The notes under the pieces: generated by a model
What the model was told of the DNA's origin: nothing
The model's database searches: none
The model's input: only the letters and a program-made list of their open reading frames with translations
Source: a bacterium
GTDB lineage: Bacteria > Actinomycetota > Acidimicrobiia > Acidimicrobiales > Bin134
DNA: 64,000 nucleotides
Assembly (NCBI GenBank): GCA_026708015.1
Contig: JAPOVT010000023.1
Location: forward strand, 1 to 64,000
Direction of reading: 5' to 3'
Program-made: the position numbers and the translations under genes
Part shown: piece by piece, positions 17,689 to 26,166 of the stretch
How the letters are laid out: every line of letters begins with the position of its first letter
Position numbering within the stretch: position 1 is the first letter of the stretch

Positions 17689-19332
17689 ATGACCCTCACC
17701 GAGACTAGGCCAGAAGCAGAAGCGGTCGCGGCAGGCGACGACTCAAGGCCGGCGACCCAGTCGTCGGCCCCCCAGTGGACCCCTCCGACCGGCTTGGCTC
17801 GAATCCTGAGCACCGGCGACCACCTGACCATCGGCCAGATGTATGTGGTCTTCTCGCTGATCCTGTCGGGGCTGGCCCTCACCCTGGGCATGCTGATGGG
17901 CATCGAGCAGGCTGACATCGACGGTGGCTTCGGTGTTTTCAGCAACGCCAACGAGGTCTTCCAGGTATTCGGCCTCTACCGGACCACGCTGATTCTGTGC
18001 GGTCTGGTGCCGCTGTTCTTGGGCCTGGCCACCGCGATTGTGCCCCGCCAACTCGGCGCCTCTTCGGTGGCATTCCCCCGCGCCGCGGCGGCAGCGTTCT
18101 GGACCTGGCTGGTGGGCGCTGTTGCCCACATCGTGGCCACCTTCTCCTACGGCGGGTTGGGCTCGGTGCAAGCCGGTGCGGCCCGCGAGCAATCAGTGGA
18201 GCTCACCGTCCTCTCGCTGGGCTTGATCGGCGTAGGCCTTCTGGTGGGGTCAGGGGTGGTGTTCACCTCCCTGGTCACCCAGCGCCCGGCGGGGATGGAC
18301 CTGCTCCAGATGCCCGCTTTCTCGTGGTCGATGCTGGTGGCCACCGGGGTGTGGCTGTTCTCGCTGCCGGTTCTGTTGGCCAATTTGATGGTCTCATGGG
18401 TGGACATGCGAGGGGCCGACGCCCTGCCCTTCGGCGGGGGAGAAGCACCGTTCGATTTGGTGGCCTGGGCGTTTGACGCTCCCCAGATATTCGCCTGGAC
18501 GATCCCGCTGCTCGGCATCACCGCCGAGGTGTTCACCTCCGCCCACCGCAGCAGCCCCAAGATGTTCGAGCCCATGGCCTTCATCGTGGGGGCCTTCGGC
18601 TTCTTCTCATTCGGCGCCTGGGCCCAGAGCTTCTTCGACAGCTCCGACCCCACCGCCACCGATGCCCACGTCGTGACCAACGAGGTGCTGTTCACCGCGT
18701 TCGCCCTGGCTATCGCCCTGATGGTGGTGGCCTACGGCGGTTGGCTGGCGTTCAACGCCTATTCGGCCGGACAGCGCCCGCAGATCACTCCGCAGTTCGC
18801 CCTGGTCACCGTGTCCGGCGCACTGCTGACCGCCGCGGCTGTGACCGGTGTGCTGCGGGTGGCCGAACCCGCTCTGGGCGTGCTGCGAGAGGCCGACGGC
18901 GACATCTGGCGGGGTTTCTTCGACGCCATGGACGACCTCGAAACCTCCAGCCTGGTCAACGGGTTGATGAATTTCGCGGTTCTGGCCGGGCTGCTGGCCG
19001 CAGTGGCCGGGCTCTTCCACTGGGCCCCCAAGATGCTGGGCCGCTCTCTCAACGCACCACTGGGGTTCTTGGCCGTGCTGCCGCTGGCCGGGGGCGCGAT
19101 CCTCGTCGGGGCCACCGATGTGCTGAGCGGATTCTTCGACCAGCCAAACCGGCCCTTCGAAACCGGCAGCATTGGCGACATCGACGCGCTCGGCTTCGTG
19201 GAAGCCCTCAATGTGATCGGGTTGATCGGCTACATCGCCGTGCTGGGCGGTTTGGCGCTGGTGGCGCTGAACGTGGTCCGCAGCCTCGGCGCAGCCCCGA
19301 CGGCCGAGGTCGAAAGTGAGGGGGCGGCCTGA
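17689..19332 (+). CDS. Subunit I-like cytochrome oxidase paralogue lacking all heme and copper ligands
   Basis: 547 residues, 12 or so helices, aligned by eye with the true CtaD at 22175. Conserved landmarks line up: helix II LYRTTLILCGLVPLFLGLAT against the CtaD segment around H98, FDAPQIFAWTIPLLGITAEV against FGHPEVYILILPAFGIVSEI, and LFHWAPKMLGRSLN against FYYWWPKAFGYKLN. The six metal-binding histidines are all replaced: TMHGV becomes LILCG (101-105), GHPEVY becomes DAPQIF (263-268), HH becomes QS (313-314), HFH becomes LMN (426-428). It cannot bind heme a, heme a3 or CuB in the usual way. It overlaps the next gene by one base. A -10-like TATAAA stands at 17651 but no -35 is evident. Confidence 0.8.
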   Translation: MTLTETRPEAEAVAAGDDSRPATQSSAPQWTPPTGLARILSTGDHLTIGQMYVVFSLILSGLALTLGMLMGIEQADIDGGFGVFSNANEVFQVFGLYRTTLILCGLVPLFLGLATAIVPRQLGASSVAFPRAAAAAFWTWLVGAVAHIVATFSYGGLGSVQAGAAREQSVELTVLSLGLIGVGLLVGSGVVFTSLVTQRPAGMDLLQMPAFSWSMLVATGVWLFSLPVLLANLMVSWVDMRGADALPFGGGEAPFDLVAWAFDAPQIFAWTIPLLGITAEVFTSAHRSSPKMFEPMAFIVGAFGFFSFGAWAQSFFDSSDPTATDAHVVTNEVLFTAFALAIALMVVAYGGWLAFNAYSAGQRPQITPQFALVTVSGALLTAAAVTGVLRVAEPALGVLREADGDIWRGFFDAMDDLETSSLVNGLMNFAVLAGLLAAVAGLFHWAPKMLGRSLNAPLGFLAVLPLAGGAILVGATDVLSGFFDQPNRPFETGSIGDIDALGFVEALNVIGLIGYIAVLGGLALVALNVVRSLGAAPTAEVESEGAA

Positions 19333-19928
19333 TGGCTGACATCCCCGTTGGAACTCCCCTGGCCGCTCCGCTGCCCCGCCAGCGCACCCTGCTGGTGGGC
19401 ACCGTGTTCGGCACCGCCGCCACGCTCATGTACTTTGCCGGCCTGCTGGGTGTGTACTTGCGGAAGCGGTCCGATGTCCTCTCCGGGGGCGAGGAGTGGA
19501 TCCCCTCTGGCGCAAACATCCAGTTGGCCCCGCCCACCGTTGCGGCGTGGACCATGCTCATGTCGGTGGTCACCATGCAGTGGGCGGTGTATTCCATTGC
19601 CCGCGACGACCGCGCCCACGCCATCATGGCCACTGCGCTGACCACCCTGTTCGGCCTCTCCGTGGTGGTCACAACCTCGTTCCAGTACACCGAGATGGGC
19701 TTGGTGGCCGACGAGTCGATCGCGGCTGTATTGATCTACACCATTTCGGGGTCGCACCTGGCCATGATCGCTGTCGGCTTGGTGTTCCTGCTCCTGATGG
19801 CCTTTCGGGCCCTGGGCGGCCAATACAGCAGCCGCCAAACCGACGGCTTCGTGGCCGCGTCCATCTACTGGTACGCCGTCGTATTCGTCTATGTCGTCAT
19901 CTGGACGGCGATCTTCGTGCTGAAGTAG
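19332..19928 (+). CDS. Subunit III-like heme-copper oxidase protein
   Basis: 198 residues with five hydrophobic helices. It resembles CtaE (24264) in LAPPTVAAWTMLMSVVTMQW, SFQYTEMG (CtaE has GQVYEFTA) and the ending YWYAVVFVYVVIWTAIFVL against YWHFVDIVWIVIFTIVYLF. The conserved histidines of CtaE (GFHGAH and YWHFVD) are reduced to GSHLAM and YWYAVV. ATG overlaps the previous stop (TGATG). With the ligand-less subunit I it forms a second, divergent I/III pair ahead of the genuine oxidase genes. Confidence 0.75.
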   Translation: MADIPVGTPLAAPLPRQRTLLVGTVFGTAATLMYFAGLLGVYLRKRSDVLSGGEEWIPSGANIQLAPPTVAAWTMLMSVVTMQWAVYSIARDDRAHAIMATALTTLFGLSVVVTTSFQYTEMGLVADESIAAVLIYTISGSHLAMIAVGLVFLLLMAFRALGGQYSSRQTDGFVAASIYWYAVVFVYVVIWTAIFVLK

Positions 19929-19985
19929 GCGCTCCGTGTTCACTGTTGAGTTGACTCCCCGCTATCGAAGCCAAGCAGGTTTCTA

Positions 19986-20819
19986 GTGTTCACCCCCGGC
20001 TTCCGTCTGTTCTTCGGCTTCACCCTCGCCGCGGTGGCCGCCGCCGCCGTGTACGGCGTGGCCAGCGGCAGCGCGGGAGAAACCGAGTACTTCGCGGTGC
20101 TCAACGTGGAGACCTGGGTGGGCGTGCTCAGCCTGGGCTACAAGGGCGGCATCGGCGACCATGTGGGCTATGTGGTGCTGATGGGCTTCGCCGTGCTGTC
20201 GGCGCTGGTGGCCCTGTTCTTGGTGGCCTTCCGCGACGCCGACGCCGAGTCGGTGGGCGAGCTGATGGAAGACGGCCGGACCCCCGAGCCGCAAGTCGAT
20301 CTGGAGGCCAACTACTGGCCAGCCGTGGCCGCCTTCGGAGCGGGGGCGATGATCGTGGGGCTGGCCACCCACGCCACCATCTTCGTGATCGGACTGGTGA
20401 TCGTGGGAGCGGCCCTGTTCGAGTGGATGCTCACGGCGTGGGCCGACCGGGCCACCGCCGACCCCGAGGTCAACCGCAATCTCCGAAACCGCATCATGCG
20501 GCCGGTGGAGTACCCGGTCACCGCGGCGCTGGGCGTGGCGGTGCTGGTGCTGGCCCTGTCGCGGGTGTTCTTGACCGTGTCGCAGTTCAGCGCAGTAATT
20601 GTGGCCGGGGTCGTGGCCACCGTGATCTTCTTGATCGCGGTGGTGTTCGCGGTCGGCCCCAAGATCAGCCGGTCGGTGATCGCCGGCACGGTGGCACTGG
20701 TATGCGTCGGTGTTCTGATCGCCGGCGTGGTAACCGCGGCGATTGGCTCGCGCGACTTCCACCACAAGGTGCCGGCGGGCGAACACGGCGAACCCGCGGC
20801 CGAAAACGGAGGCCACTAG
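19986..20819 (+). CDS. Integral membrane protein of the oxidase locus, family unknown
   Basis: 277 residues from GTG 19986. About seven hydrophobic segments are visible: an N-terminal one, GYVVLMGFAVLSALVALFLV, pairs around residues 105-145, then several in the C-terminal third. The end is polar and His/Glu-rich. Its place between two oxidase gene sets, on the same strand with a 34-base gap to ctaC, suggests a subunit or assembly factor. I do not recognise the family; it is longer than the actinobacterial subunit IV (CtaF). Confidence 0.65.
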   Translation: MFTPGFRLFFGFTLAAVAAAAVYGVASGSAGETEYFAVLNVETWVGVLSLGYKGGIGDHVGYVVLMGFAVLSALVALFLVAFRDADAESVGELMEDGRTPEPQVDLEANYWPAVAAFGAGAMIVGLATHATIFVIGLVIVGAALFEWMLTAWADRATADPEVNRNLRNRIMRPVEYPVTAALGVAVLVLALSRVFLTVSQFSAVIVAGVVATVIFLIAVVFAVGPKISRSVIAGTVALVCVGVLIAGVVTAAIGSRDFHHKVPAGEHGEPAAENGGH

Positions 20820-20853
20820 TTATGGCGCCGAGGTCGATGAGGGGCGGTGCTCG

Positions 20854-22116
20854 ATGAGCAAGCGAGCCAGGGGCCTGGTCTGGCTGTCGAGCCTGTTGGT
20901 GATCTTCGGCGCCATTGCCTTGATCGTGGTCGCCATCGTGGTCGACAAAGACCATCCGCTGTCCACGCTGTCGCCCGTGGGCCGCCAAGGCCGCGACATC
21001 GCCGAGCTCATCAACCCCATCTTCATCGTGGCCGGGGTGGTGTTCTTCTTGGTCCAAGGGGCGGTGCTGGCCCTGTGGTGGCGCTATCGGGTATCGGGCT
21101 CTGAAACCGGCGACGGCGAGTACGGCTACTACGAAGACGAGGAGTTCCCCGAGCAGGTCCACGGCAACAACCGCCTCGAAATCGCCTGGACCATCGTGCC
21201 GACGGTGCTGTTGGCTGTTATATCGGTGTTCACCCTGGTGGCGCTGTTCGCCCTCGACGACGTGAAGGCCTCCGACGACGACCTGGTTGTCACCGTGATC
21301 GGCCAGCAGTGGTGGTGGGAGTACCAGTACCACCTCGATGGCGACACCGACTCGGCGCCTGATTTCGTGACCGCCAACGAACTGGTGATCCCCGTCGGGC
21401 AGGACGTGGCCCTCGACATCAAGTCGCGTGACGTGATCCACTCCTTCTGGATTCCCAAGCTGAACGGCAAGCGCGACGCCGTGCCCGGCCGCTCCCACGA
21501 TTGGGTGATCCAAGCCGACGAGCCCGGCCGCTTCCGGGGCCAATGCACCGAGTTCTGCGGCCTGTCCCACGGCTACATGAAGATGGTTGCCGTGGCCCTC
21601 CCCACCGCAGAATTCGCCCAATGGAGAGACAATCAGATCACCCCGGCCGAAATGCCCGAGGAAGGCACCCCGGCGGGAGAGGGTTGGGACACCTTCAGAC
21701 AACAGTGCGCCAATTGCCACGTGATCAACGGGGTCACCGAAGCAGCCAACCGCGGCGGCGACCCTGAATCGGCCCCCGACAGCTGGGACATCTACGGCGA
21801 ATTCAATGGCCCCCACGCTGGCACTTACACCGACGAATTGGTGGCCGGCGCGGCCCCCAACCTCACCCACCTGATGACCCGGGGCACATTTGCCGGGTCG
21901 GCGTTCGATCTCTATCTGAACGCCGGAGACCACATTCCCTATTTGGAGTTGGCCAACAATGGGACGCTCAACCGGGGTGAACTTGAGGCCTGGATCTACA
22001 ACGCTCCCGAGCGCAAGCCGGCCGACGCCGAAGATCTCCGGGGCATGCCGGCCCGCACCGGATTGAGCCCTGCCGACATCGACAATGTCGTTGCCTTCCT
22101 GGAAACTCTCGACTGA
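20854..22116 (+). CDS. ctaC: Cytochrome c oxidase subunit II with fused cytochrome c domain (caa3 type)
   Basis: 420 residues. Two N-terminal helices are followed by the cupredoxin domain: QQWWWEYQY, the CuA histidine in DVIHSFW and the ligand cluster CTEFCGLSHGYMKM. A C-terminal cytochrome c domain carries CANCH (heme c) with a plausible methionine ligand in RGMPART. It takes electrons from cytochrome c and passes them to CtaD. ATG 20854 is chosen because the open frame upstream is non-conserved; a short ORF (20822-20857) ends on this ATG. Confidence 0.93.
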   Translation: MSKRARGLVWLSSLLVIFGAIALIVVAIVVDKDHPLSTLSPVGRQGRDIAELINPIFIVAGVVFFLVQGAVLALWWRYRVSGSETGDGEYGYYEDEEFPEQVHGNNRLEIAWTIVPTVLLAVISVFTLVALFALDDVKASDDDLVVTVIGQQWWWEYQYHLDGDTDSAPDFVTANELVIPVGQDVALDIKSRDVIHSFWIPKLNGKRDAVPGRSHDWVIQADEPGRFRGQCTEFCGLSHGYMKMVAVALPTAEFAQWRDNQITPAEMPEEGTPAGEGWDTFRQQCANCHVINGVTEAANRGGDPESAPDSWDIYGEFNGPHAGTYTDELVAGAAPNLTHLMTRGTFAGSAFDLYLNAGDHIPYLELANNGTLNRGELEAWIYNAPERKPADAEDLRGMPARTGLSPADIDNVVAFLETLD

Positions 22117-22174
22117 TTGTGATTGCGTTGATGACTGCCTCCAGCCCACCGCGGACCGTTGATCGGGAGAGCCG

Positions 22175-24259
22175 ATGACCGTCACCGAACGCACGATCAC
22201 CGCCCCCGAGGAGACTCTGGCGCTACCGGCGGGCCCGGCCATCGCCCATCGCCCCCTGGGTGTCTTCACCCGACCCCAAGGCAGCGAGGGCTGGAAGAGC
22301 TGGCTGTTCACCGTCGACCACAAGCGCATCGGCATCATGTACGGTGCCGCTGCCCTGTTCTTCTTCCTAGTGGGTGGGGCCGAGGCCCTGTTCATCCGCC
22401 TCCAGTTGGCCACCCCCAACGGCTCGGTGATCGGGGCTGGCACTTACAACGGCGTGTTCACCATGCACGGCGTGACCATGGTGTTCCTGGTGATCATGCC
22501 CATGGCCGCCGCCTTCGCCAACTACCTATTGCCCTTGCAAGTGGGCGCCCGAGACGTGGCCTTTCCGCGCCTCAACGCCTTCAGCTTCTGGTGCTTCCTA
22601 GCCGGCGGCATGCTGCTCACCTCCTCGATCCTCGTCGGCGGCTGGTTCCAAAACGCCCCCGACGGCGGCTGGTTCGCCTACGCCCCCAACACCGGTCTGC
22701 TGTTCTCACCGTCCAAGGGCATCGACTTCTACGCCGTCGGCTTGCAGATACTCGGCATCGCGTCGCTGGTCAGCGCCATAAATCTGATCGTGACCGTGTT
22801 GAACATGCGAACGCCGGGTATGAGCTTCTTCCGAATGCCGGTGCTCACCTGGATGCTGCTCATCACCCAGTTCCTGTTGCTGTTCGCCCTGCCGGTGATC
22901 ACCGTGGCGCTGTTCCTGTTGATGTTCGACCGGCTGTGGGACGCCAACTTCTTCAACGTGGAGGCCGGGGCCGATCCGCTGCTGTGGCAGCACCTGTTCT
23001 GGATATTCGGCCATCCCGAGGTGTACATCCTGATATTGCCCGCCTTCGGGATCGTGTCGGAGATCATCCCCACGTTCTCCCGCAAGCCCCTGTTCGGCTA
23101 CCACTTCATGGTCGCCTCCGGCATCGCCATCGGCTTCATGGGCTGGGGGGTGTGGGCCCACCACATGTTCACCTCCGGCGTGGGGCCGCTGTCGGTGGCG
23201 GCGTTCTCGGTGTCCACCATGTTCATCGCCGTGCCCACCGGGGTGAAGATCCTCAACTGGCTGGCCACCATGTACCGGGGTCGATTGCGATTTACCACCC
23301 CCATGCTCTACGCCGTGGGCGTGGTGTCGATGTTCACCATCGGCGGCCTGTCCGGGGTGACCCACTCCATCGCGCCCTCTGACACCCAGCAAACCGACAC
23401 CTATTACATCGTGGCCCACTTCCACTATGTGATCTTCGGCGGGGCGCTGCTGGGGCTGTTCGGCGGCTTCTACTACTGGTGGCCCAAGGCGTTCGGCTAC
23501 AAGCTGAACGAGGCGTGGGGCAAGGCCAGCTTCTGGGTGATGCTCATCGGGTTCAACTTCACGTTCGGCCCCATGCACATCCTCGGCTTGCAGGGCATGT
23601 CCCGGCGCATCGCCACCTATCGGGCCGACGAGGGCTTTGCCTTCTGGAACATGGTGGCCACGATCGGGGCGTTCGTCATTGCCATCGGGGTGGCCATGTT
23701 CTTCTGGAACGTGTACGTGAGCACCCGGAACTGGCGGCGGGCCGGTCGGCCCGATGTGGGCCCCGACCCCTGGGACGCCCGAGGGCTGGAGTGGATGACC
23801 GCCTCCCCGGTGCCCGAGCACAATTTTGACGAAGACATCCAGGTGGACCGCCTCGATCATTTCTGGCACCGCAAGTACGGCGTCGACGAGAACCACCGGG
23901 TGGTCAGGGCCGCCCCCACCTCGGAGATCGCCCACGACGGCAGCAACACCAACGTGCATTTGCCGTCGCCGTCGTACTGGCCCATTGTGCTCGGCGGCGG
24001 CATCCTGCTGGTGGGCTACGGCCTCATCTACAACTTGTGGCTGGCCGCTGCCGGGCTGGTGTTCTTGGTGGCCTCCATCTACGGCTGGATTCTGGAGCCG
24101 GCCGACGACCCCGACGCTGCCGGCCACCACGACGACGGCCACGATCACGGCGACCCCGACAGCAACGGCGGGCCCAGCGGCAATGGCGATTCCGCCTCGG
24201 CGGAGGCGCCCGCCGGCGATTCGGCAGAAGCCGAGGAGGAGGCAGCGACCGTTGGCTGA
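22175..24259 (+). CDS. ctaD: Cytochrome c oxidase subunit I
   Basis: 694 residues. All metal ligands are present: H98 in TMHGVTM (heme a), GHPEVYI with H280 cross-linked to Y284 (CuB), HH at 329-330 (CuB), and HFHYV with H415 (heme a3) and H417 (heme a). Past the 12-helix core there is an extra C-terminal module with two hydrophobic stretches (WPIVLGGGILLVGYGLIYNL and AAAGLVFLVASIYGWIL), like an actinobacterial subunit IV fused on. A His/Asp/Gly-rich acidic tail of about 50 residues follows. It is the catalytic proton-pumping subunit. Confidence 0.95.
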   Translation: MTVTERTITAPEETLALPAGPAIAHRPLGVFTRPQGSEGWKSWLFTVDHKRIGIMYGAAALFFFLVGGAEALFIRLQLATPNGSVIGAGTYNGVFTMHGVTMVFLVIMPMAAAFANYLLPLQVGARDVAFPRLNAFSFWCFLAGGMLLTSSILVGGWFQNAPDGGWFAYAPNTGLLFSPSKGIDFYAVGLQILGIASLVSAINLIVTVLNMRTPGMSFFRMPVLTWMLLITQFLLLFALPVITVALFLLMFDRLWDANFFNVEAGADPLLWQHLFWIFGHPEVYILILPAFGIVSEIIPTFSRKPLFGYHFMVASGIAIGFMGWGVWAHHMFTSGVGPLSVAAFSVSTMFIAVPTGVKILNWLATMYRGRLRFTTPMLYAVGVVSMFTIGGLSGVTHSIAPSDTQQTDTYYIVAHFHYVIFGGALLGLFGGFYYWWPKAFGYKLNEAWGKASFWVMLIGFNFTFGPMHILGLQGMSRRIATYRADEGFAFWNMVATIGAFVIAIGVAMFFWNVYVSTRNWRRAGRPDVGPDPWDARGLEWMTASPVPEHNFDEDIQVDRLDHFWHRKYGVDENHRVVRAAPTSEIAHDGSNTNVHLPSPSYWPIVLGGGILLVGYGLIYNLWLAAAGLVFLVASIYGWILEPADDPDAAGHHDDGHDHGDPDSNGGPSGNGDSASAEAPAGDSAEAEEEAATVG

Positions 24260-24263
24260 CACC

Positions 24264-24881
24264 ATGACTGCCGAAACCACGGCCAGCGAGGCCGCCGCCC
24301 ACGCCGAGGGCCACCACACCAGCACCGGCATCTCCAACGAGAAGCTGGCCATGTGGGTGTTCCTGGGCTCGGAGTGCCTGCTGTTCGGCGGGCTCATCTC
24401 CGTATACATGTTCAACAAGGGTCGCATCGGTCCCAACGATGTCGGACCCGAAGACGTGTTCGACATCCCCTTCACGTCGGTCAGCTCGTTCGTGTTGCTG
24501 ATGAGTTCGCTCACCATGGTGTTCGCGGTGTCGGCCATCGCCCGGGGCGATCTGCGGGGCAACCGCATCTGGTTGGCCGCCACTGCCGCCCTGGGGGCCA
24601 CATTCGTGGCTGGACAGGTGTACGAGTTCACCGCCTTCTACAGCGAGGGCCTCGGGTTCACCACCAACCTGTTCGGCTCCGCCTTCTACGCCCTCACCGG
24701 ATTCCACGGTGCTCACGTCACCTTAGGCATCATCATGCTCATGTCGCTGCTGGTGATGTCGCTGCGGGGCAACCTCACCCAAGAGCGGGCCGAGACCGTG
24801 GAGATCATCGGCCTGTACTGGCACTTCGTCGACATCGTCTGGATCGTGATCTTCACGATCGTGTACCTCTTCCCACAGTAG
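24264..24881 (+). CDS. ctaE: Cytochrome c oxidase subunit III
   Basis: 205 residues, five helices, short form without the first two mitochondrial helices. Markers: FLGSECLLFGGLI, AGQVYEFTAF with the conserved glutamate, LTGFHGAHVTLGI and the terminal YWHFVDIVWIVIF. ATG 24264 lies four bases after the ctaD stop; a TTG at 24252 is an alternative. Stabilises the proton-uptake side of CtaD. Confidence 0.93.
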   Translation: MTAETTASEAAAHAEGHHTSTGISNEKLAMWVFLGSECLLFGGLISVYMFNKGRIGPNDVGPEDVFDIPFTSVSSFVLLMSSLTMVFAVSAIARGDLRGNRIWLAATAALGATFVAGQVYEFTAFYSEGLGFTTNLFGSAFYALTGFHGAHVTLGIIMLMSLLVMSLRGNLTQERAETVEIIGLYWHFVDIVWIVIFTIVYLFPQ

Positions 24882-24889
24882 GGTTCGCC

Positions 24890-25240
24890 ATGGCCACCGT
24901 CACCCCTGATTCCCAAGACACGGCCCACGCCGCCGACGAGCACGCGTCGGGCAACGGCCATACCCACCCCACCGATTGGCTCTATGTCAAAGTGGCCATC
25001 GCCCTTGCGCTGCTCACTGCATTCGAGGTGTTCACCTACTTCGAGTCGGTCCACGGCTGGGGCGACACCGCCATCATCGTGATGCTCATCCTCATGATGC
25101 TGGTGAAGTTCTTCTTGGTGGTGGCCTTCTTCATGCACCTGAAGTTCGACTCTCCGATCTTCTGGCGACTATTTGTGTTCGGCCTGATATTGGCCATGGC
25201 GGTGTACATGGTCATGCTCACCGCGTTCCGCTTCTGGTAG
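24890..25240 (+). CDS. Cytochrome c oxidase subunit IV-like protein
   Basis: 116 residues from ATG 24890. A His/Asp-rich N-terminus is followed by three helices: LYVKVAIALALLTAFEVFTY, AIIVMLILMMLVKFFLVVAF ending in FMHLKFD, and FGLILAMAVYMVMLTAF. The V(K)FFLVVAFFMHLKFD motif is typical of prokaryotic COX4/CyoD-type subunits that assist assembly. It is nine bases after ctaE and 15 before ctaG. Confidence 0.87.
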   Translation: MATVTPDSQDTAHAADEHASGNGHTHPTDWLYVKVAIALALLTAFEVFTYFESVHGWGDTAIIVMLILMMLVKFFLVVAFFMHLKFDSPIFWRLFVFGLILAMAVYMVMLTAFRFW

Positions 25241-25254
25241 ACGGGCTGGCTCTC

Positions 25255-26166
25255 GTGGTGTTCGCCGCTGACACCGACATCTGGCGGTACCAGCCCCACG
25301 CCGAAGTCTGGATCATCCTGCTGGCTGGGATCATGATGGCCTGGTACGCGGCCCGGATCATTGCCCCCAAAGCCTTCCCGGGCGGCGAAGCCCCGTTCGC
25401 CCGCTACCACAAGCTGGCCTTCATCGGAGCAATGGTGCTGCTTTGGGTGGCCAGCGACTGGCCCATGCACGACATCTCCGAGGAGTACCTGTACTCGGTC
25501 CACATGATCCAGCACTTGCTCATCACCCTGGTGGTGCCCCCGCTGTTGTGGGCCGCGATTCCCGAATGGCTGGCCCGGTTGGCGCTCAGCGGCGATGGCA
25601 GCGTCGGCGTCTGGGTGCGGCGGCTAGCCCGCCCGGTGGCCGCCGGGTTGCTGTTCAACTTCATGGTGGCGGTGAGCCACATTCCCTGGGTGGTCAACAC
25701 GTCGGTGGAGAGCGGCGCCCTGCACTACTTCGTCCACCTGCTGCTGTTTGCCACTGCCATGTTGATGTGGCTGCCGGTGTGCGGCCCGATACCCGAATTG
25801 CATATGCGGGAGCCGGGCAAGATGGTCTACCTGTTCTTGATGTCGGTGGTGCCCACCGTGCCCGGCGGGTTCTTGACCTTCGCCCAAGGGGCGCTATACA
25901 GCGCCTACGACCACGACGTGCGCTTGTGGGGCATCGGCATTCAGGCCGACCAGCAGGCCGCCGGGCTCATCATGAAGGTGGTGGGCGGCATGTATTTGTG
26001 GACGTGGATCGGCGTACTCTTCTTCCGCTGGGCCGGCAAACAGCAGCAGGCCAACACCCAGATGCGGGTGGTGACCACCGTTCCGACCGGGCCCATCGCC
26101 GCTGACACCCGGGTCTCGGTCACTTCCGGTTCCAACGTCTCTCACTCCACCAACGGTTCTCGATGA
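25255..26166 (+). CDS. ctaG: caa3 oxidase assembly protein of the CtaG (caa3_CtaG) membrane family
   Basis: About 303 residues from one of two adjacent GTG codons (25255 or 25258). Typical motifs: YHKLAFIGAMVLLWVASDWP, EEYLYSVHMIQHLLITLVVP with paired histidines, NFMVAVSHIPWVVN and LWGIGIQADQQAAGLIMKV. Seven or so helices. This family (PF09678-type) is unrelated to COX11-type CtaG and serves assembly of the copper site in caa3 oxidases. Its stop overlaps the serS ATG by four bases. Confidence 0.88.
   Translation: MVFAADTDIWRYQPHAEVWIILLAGIMMAWYAARIIAPKAFPGGEAPFARYHKLAFIGAMVLLWVASDWPMHDISEEYLYSVHMIQHLLITLVVPPLLWAAIPEWLARLALSGDGSVGVWVRRLARPVAAGLLFNFMVAVSHIPWVVNTSVESGALHYFVHLLLFATAMLMWLPVCGPIPELHMREPGKMVYLFLMSVVPTVPGGFLTFAQGALYSAYDHDVRLWGIGIQADQQAAGLIMKVVGGMYLWTWIGVLFFRWAGKQQQANTQMRVVTTVPTGPIAADTRVSVTSGSNVSHSTNGSR

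Noticed and set aside
17627-17692. 21-codon upstream ORF ending on the ATGA of the oxidase paralogue
   Set aside because: In GC-rich DNA any start followed by A will often be preceded by an open frame ending there. No repeat or upstream stop overlap supports it, unlike the four bridging mini-ORFs.
20822-22178. Mini-ORFs 20822-20857 and 22131-22178 ending on the ctaC and ctaD starts
   Set aside because: They end in ATGA overlaps but begin several bases after the upstream stops without duplicated sequence, so chance is a sufficient explanation.
20665-22443. 592-residue open frame on the minus strand opposite ctaC
   Set aside because: Antisense shadow of GC-rich ctaC; composition is His/Gly/Arg-rich without motifs, and the plus strand has a clear subunit II gene.
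22706-24631. 641-residue open frame on the minus strand opposite ctaD/ctaE
   Set aside because: Same reasoning: the plus strand encodes a fully recognisable subunit I with every ligand.
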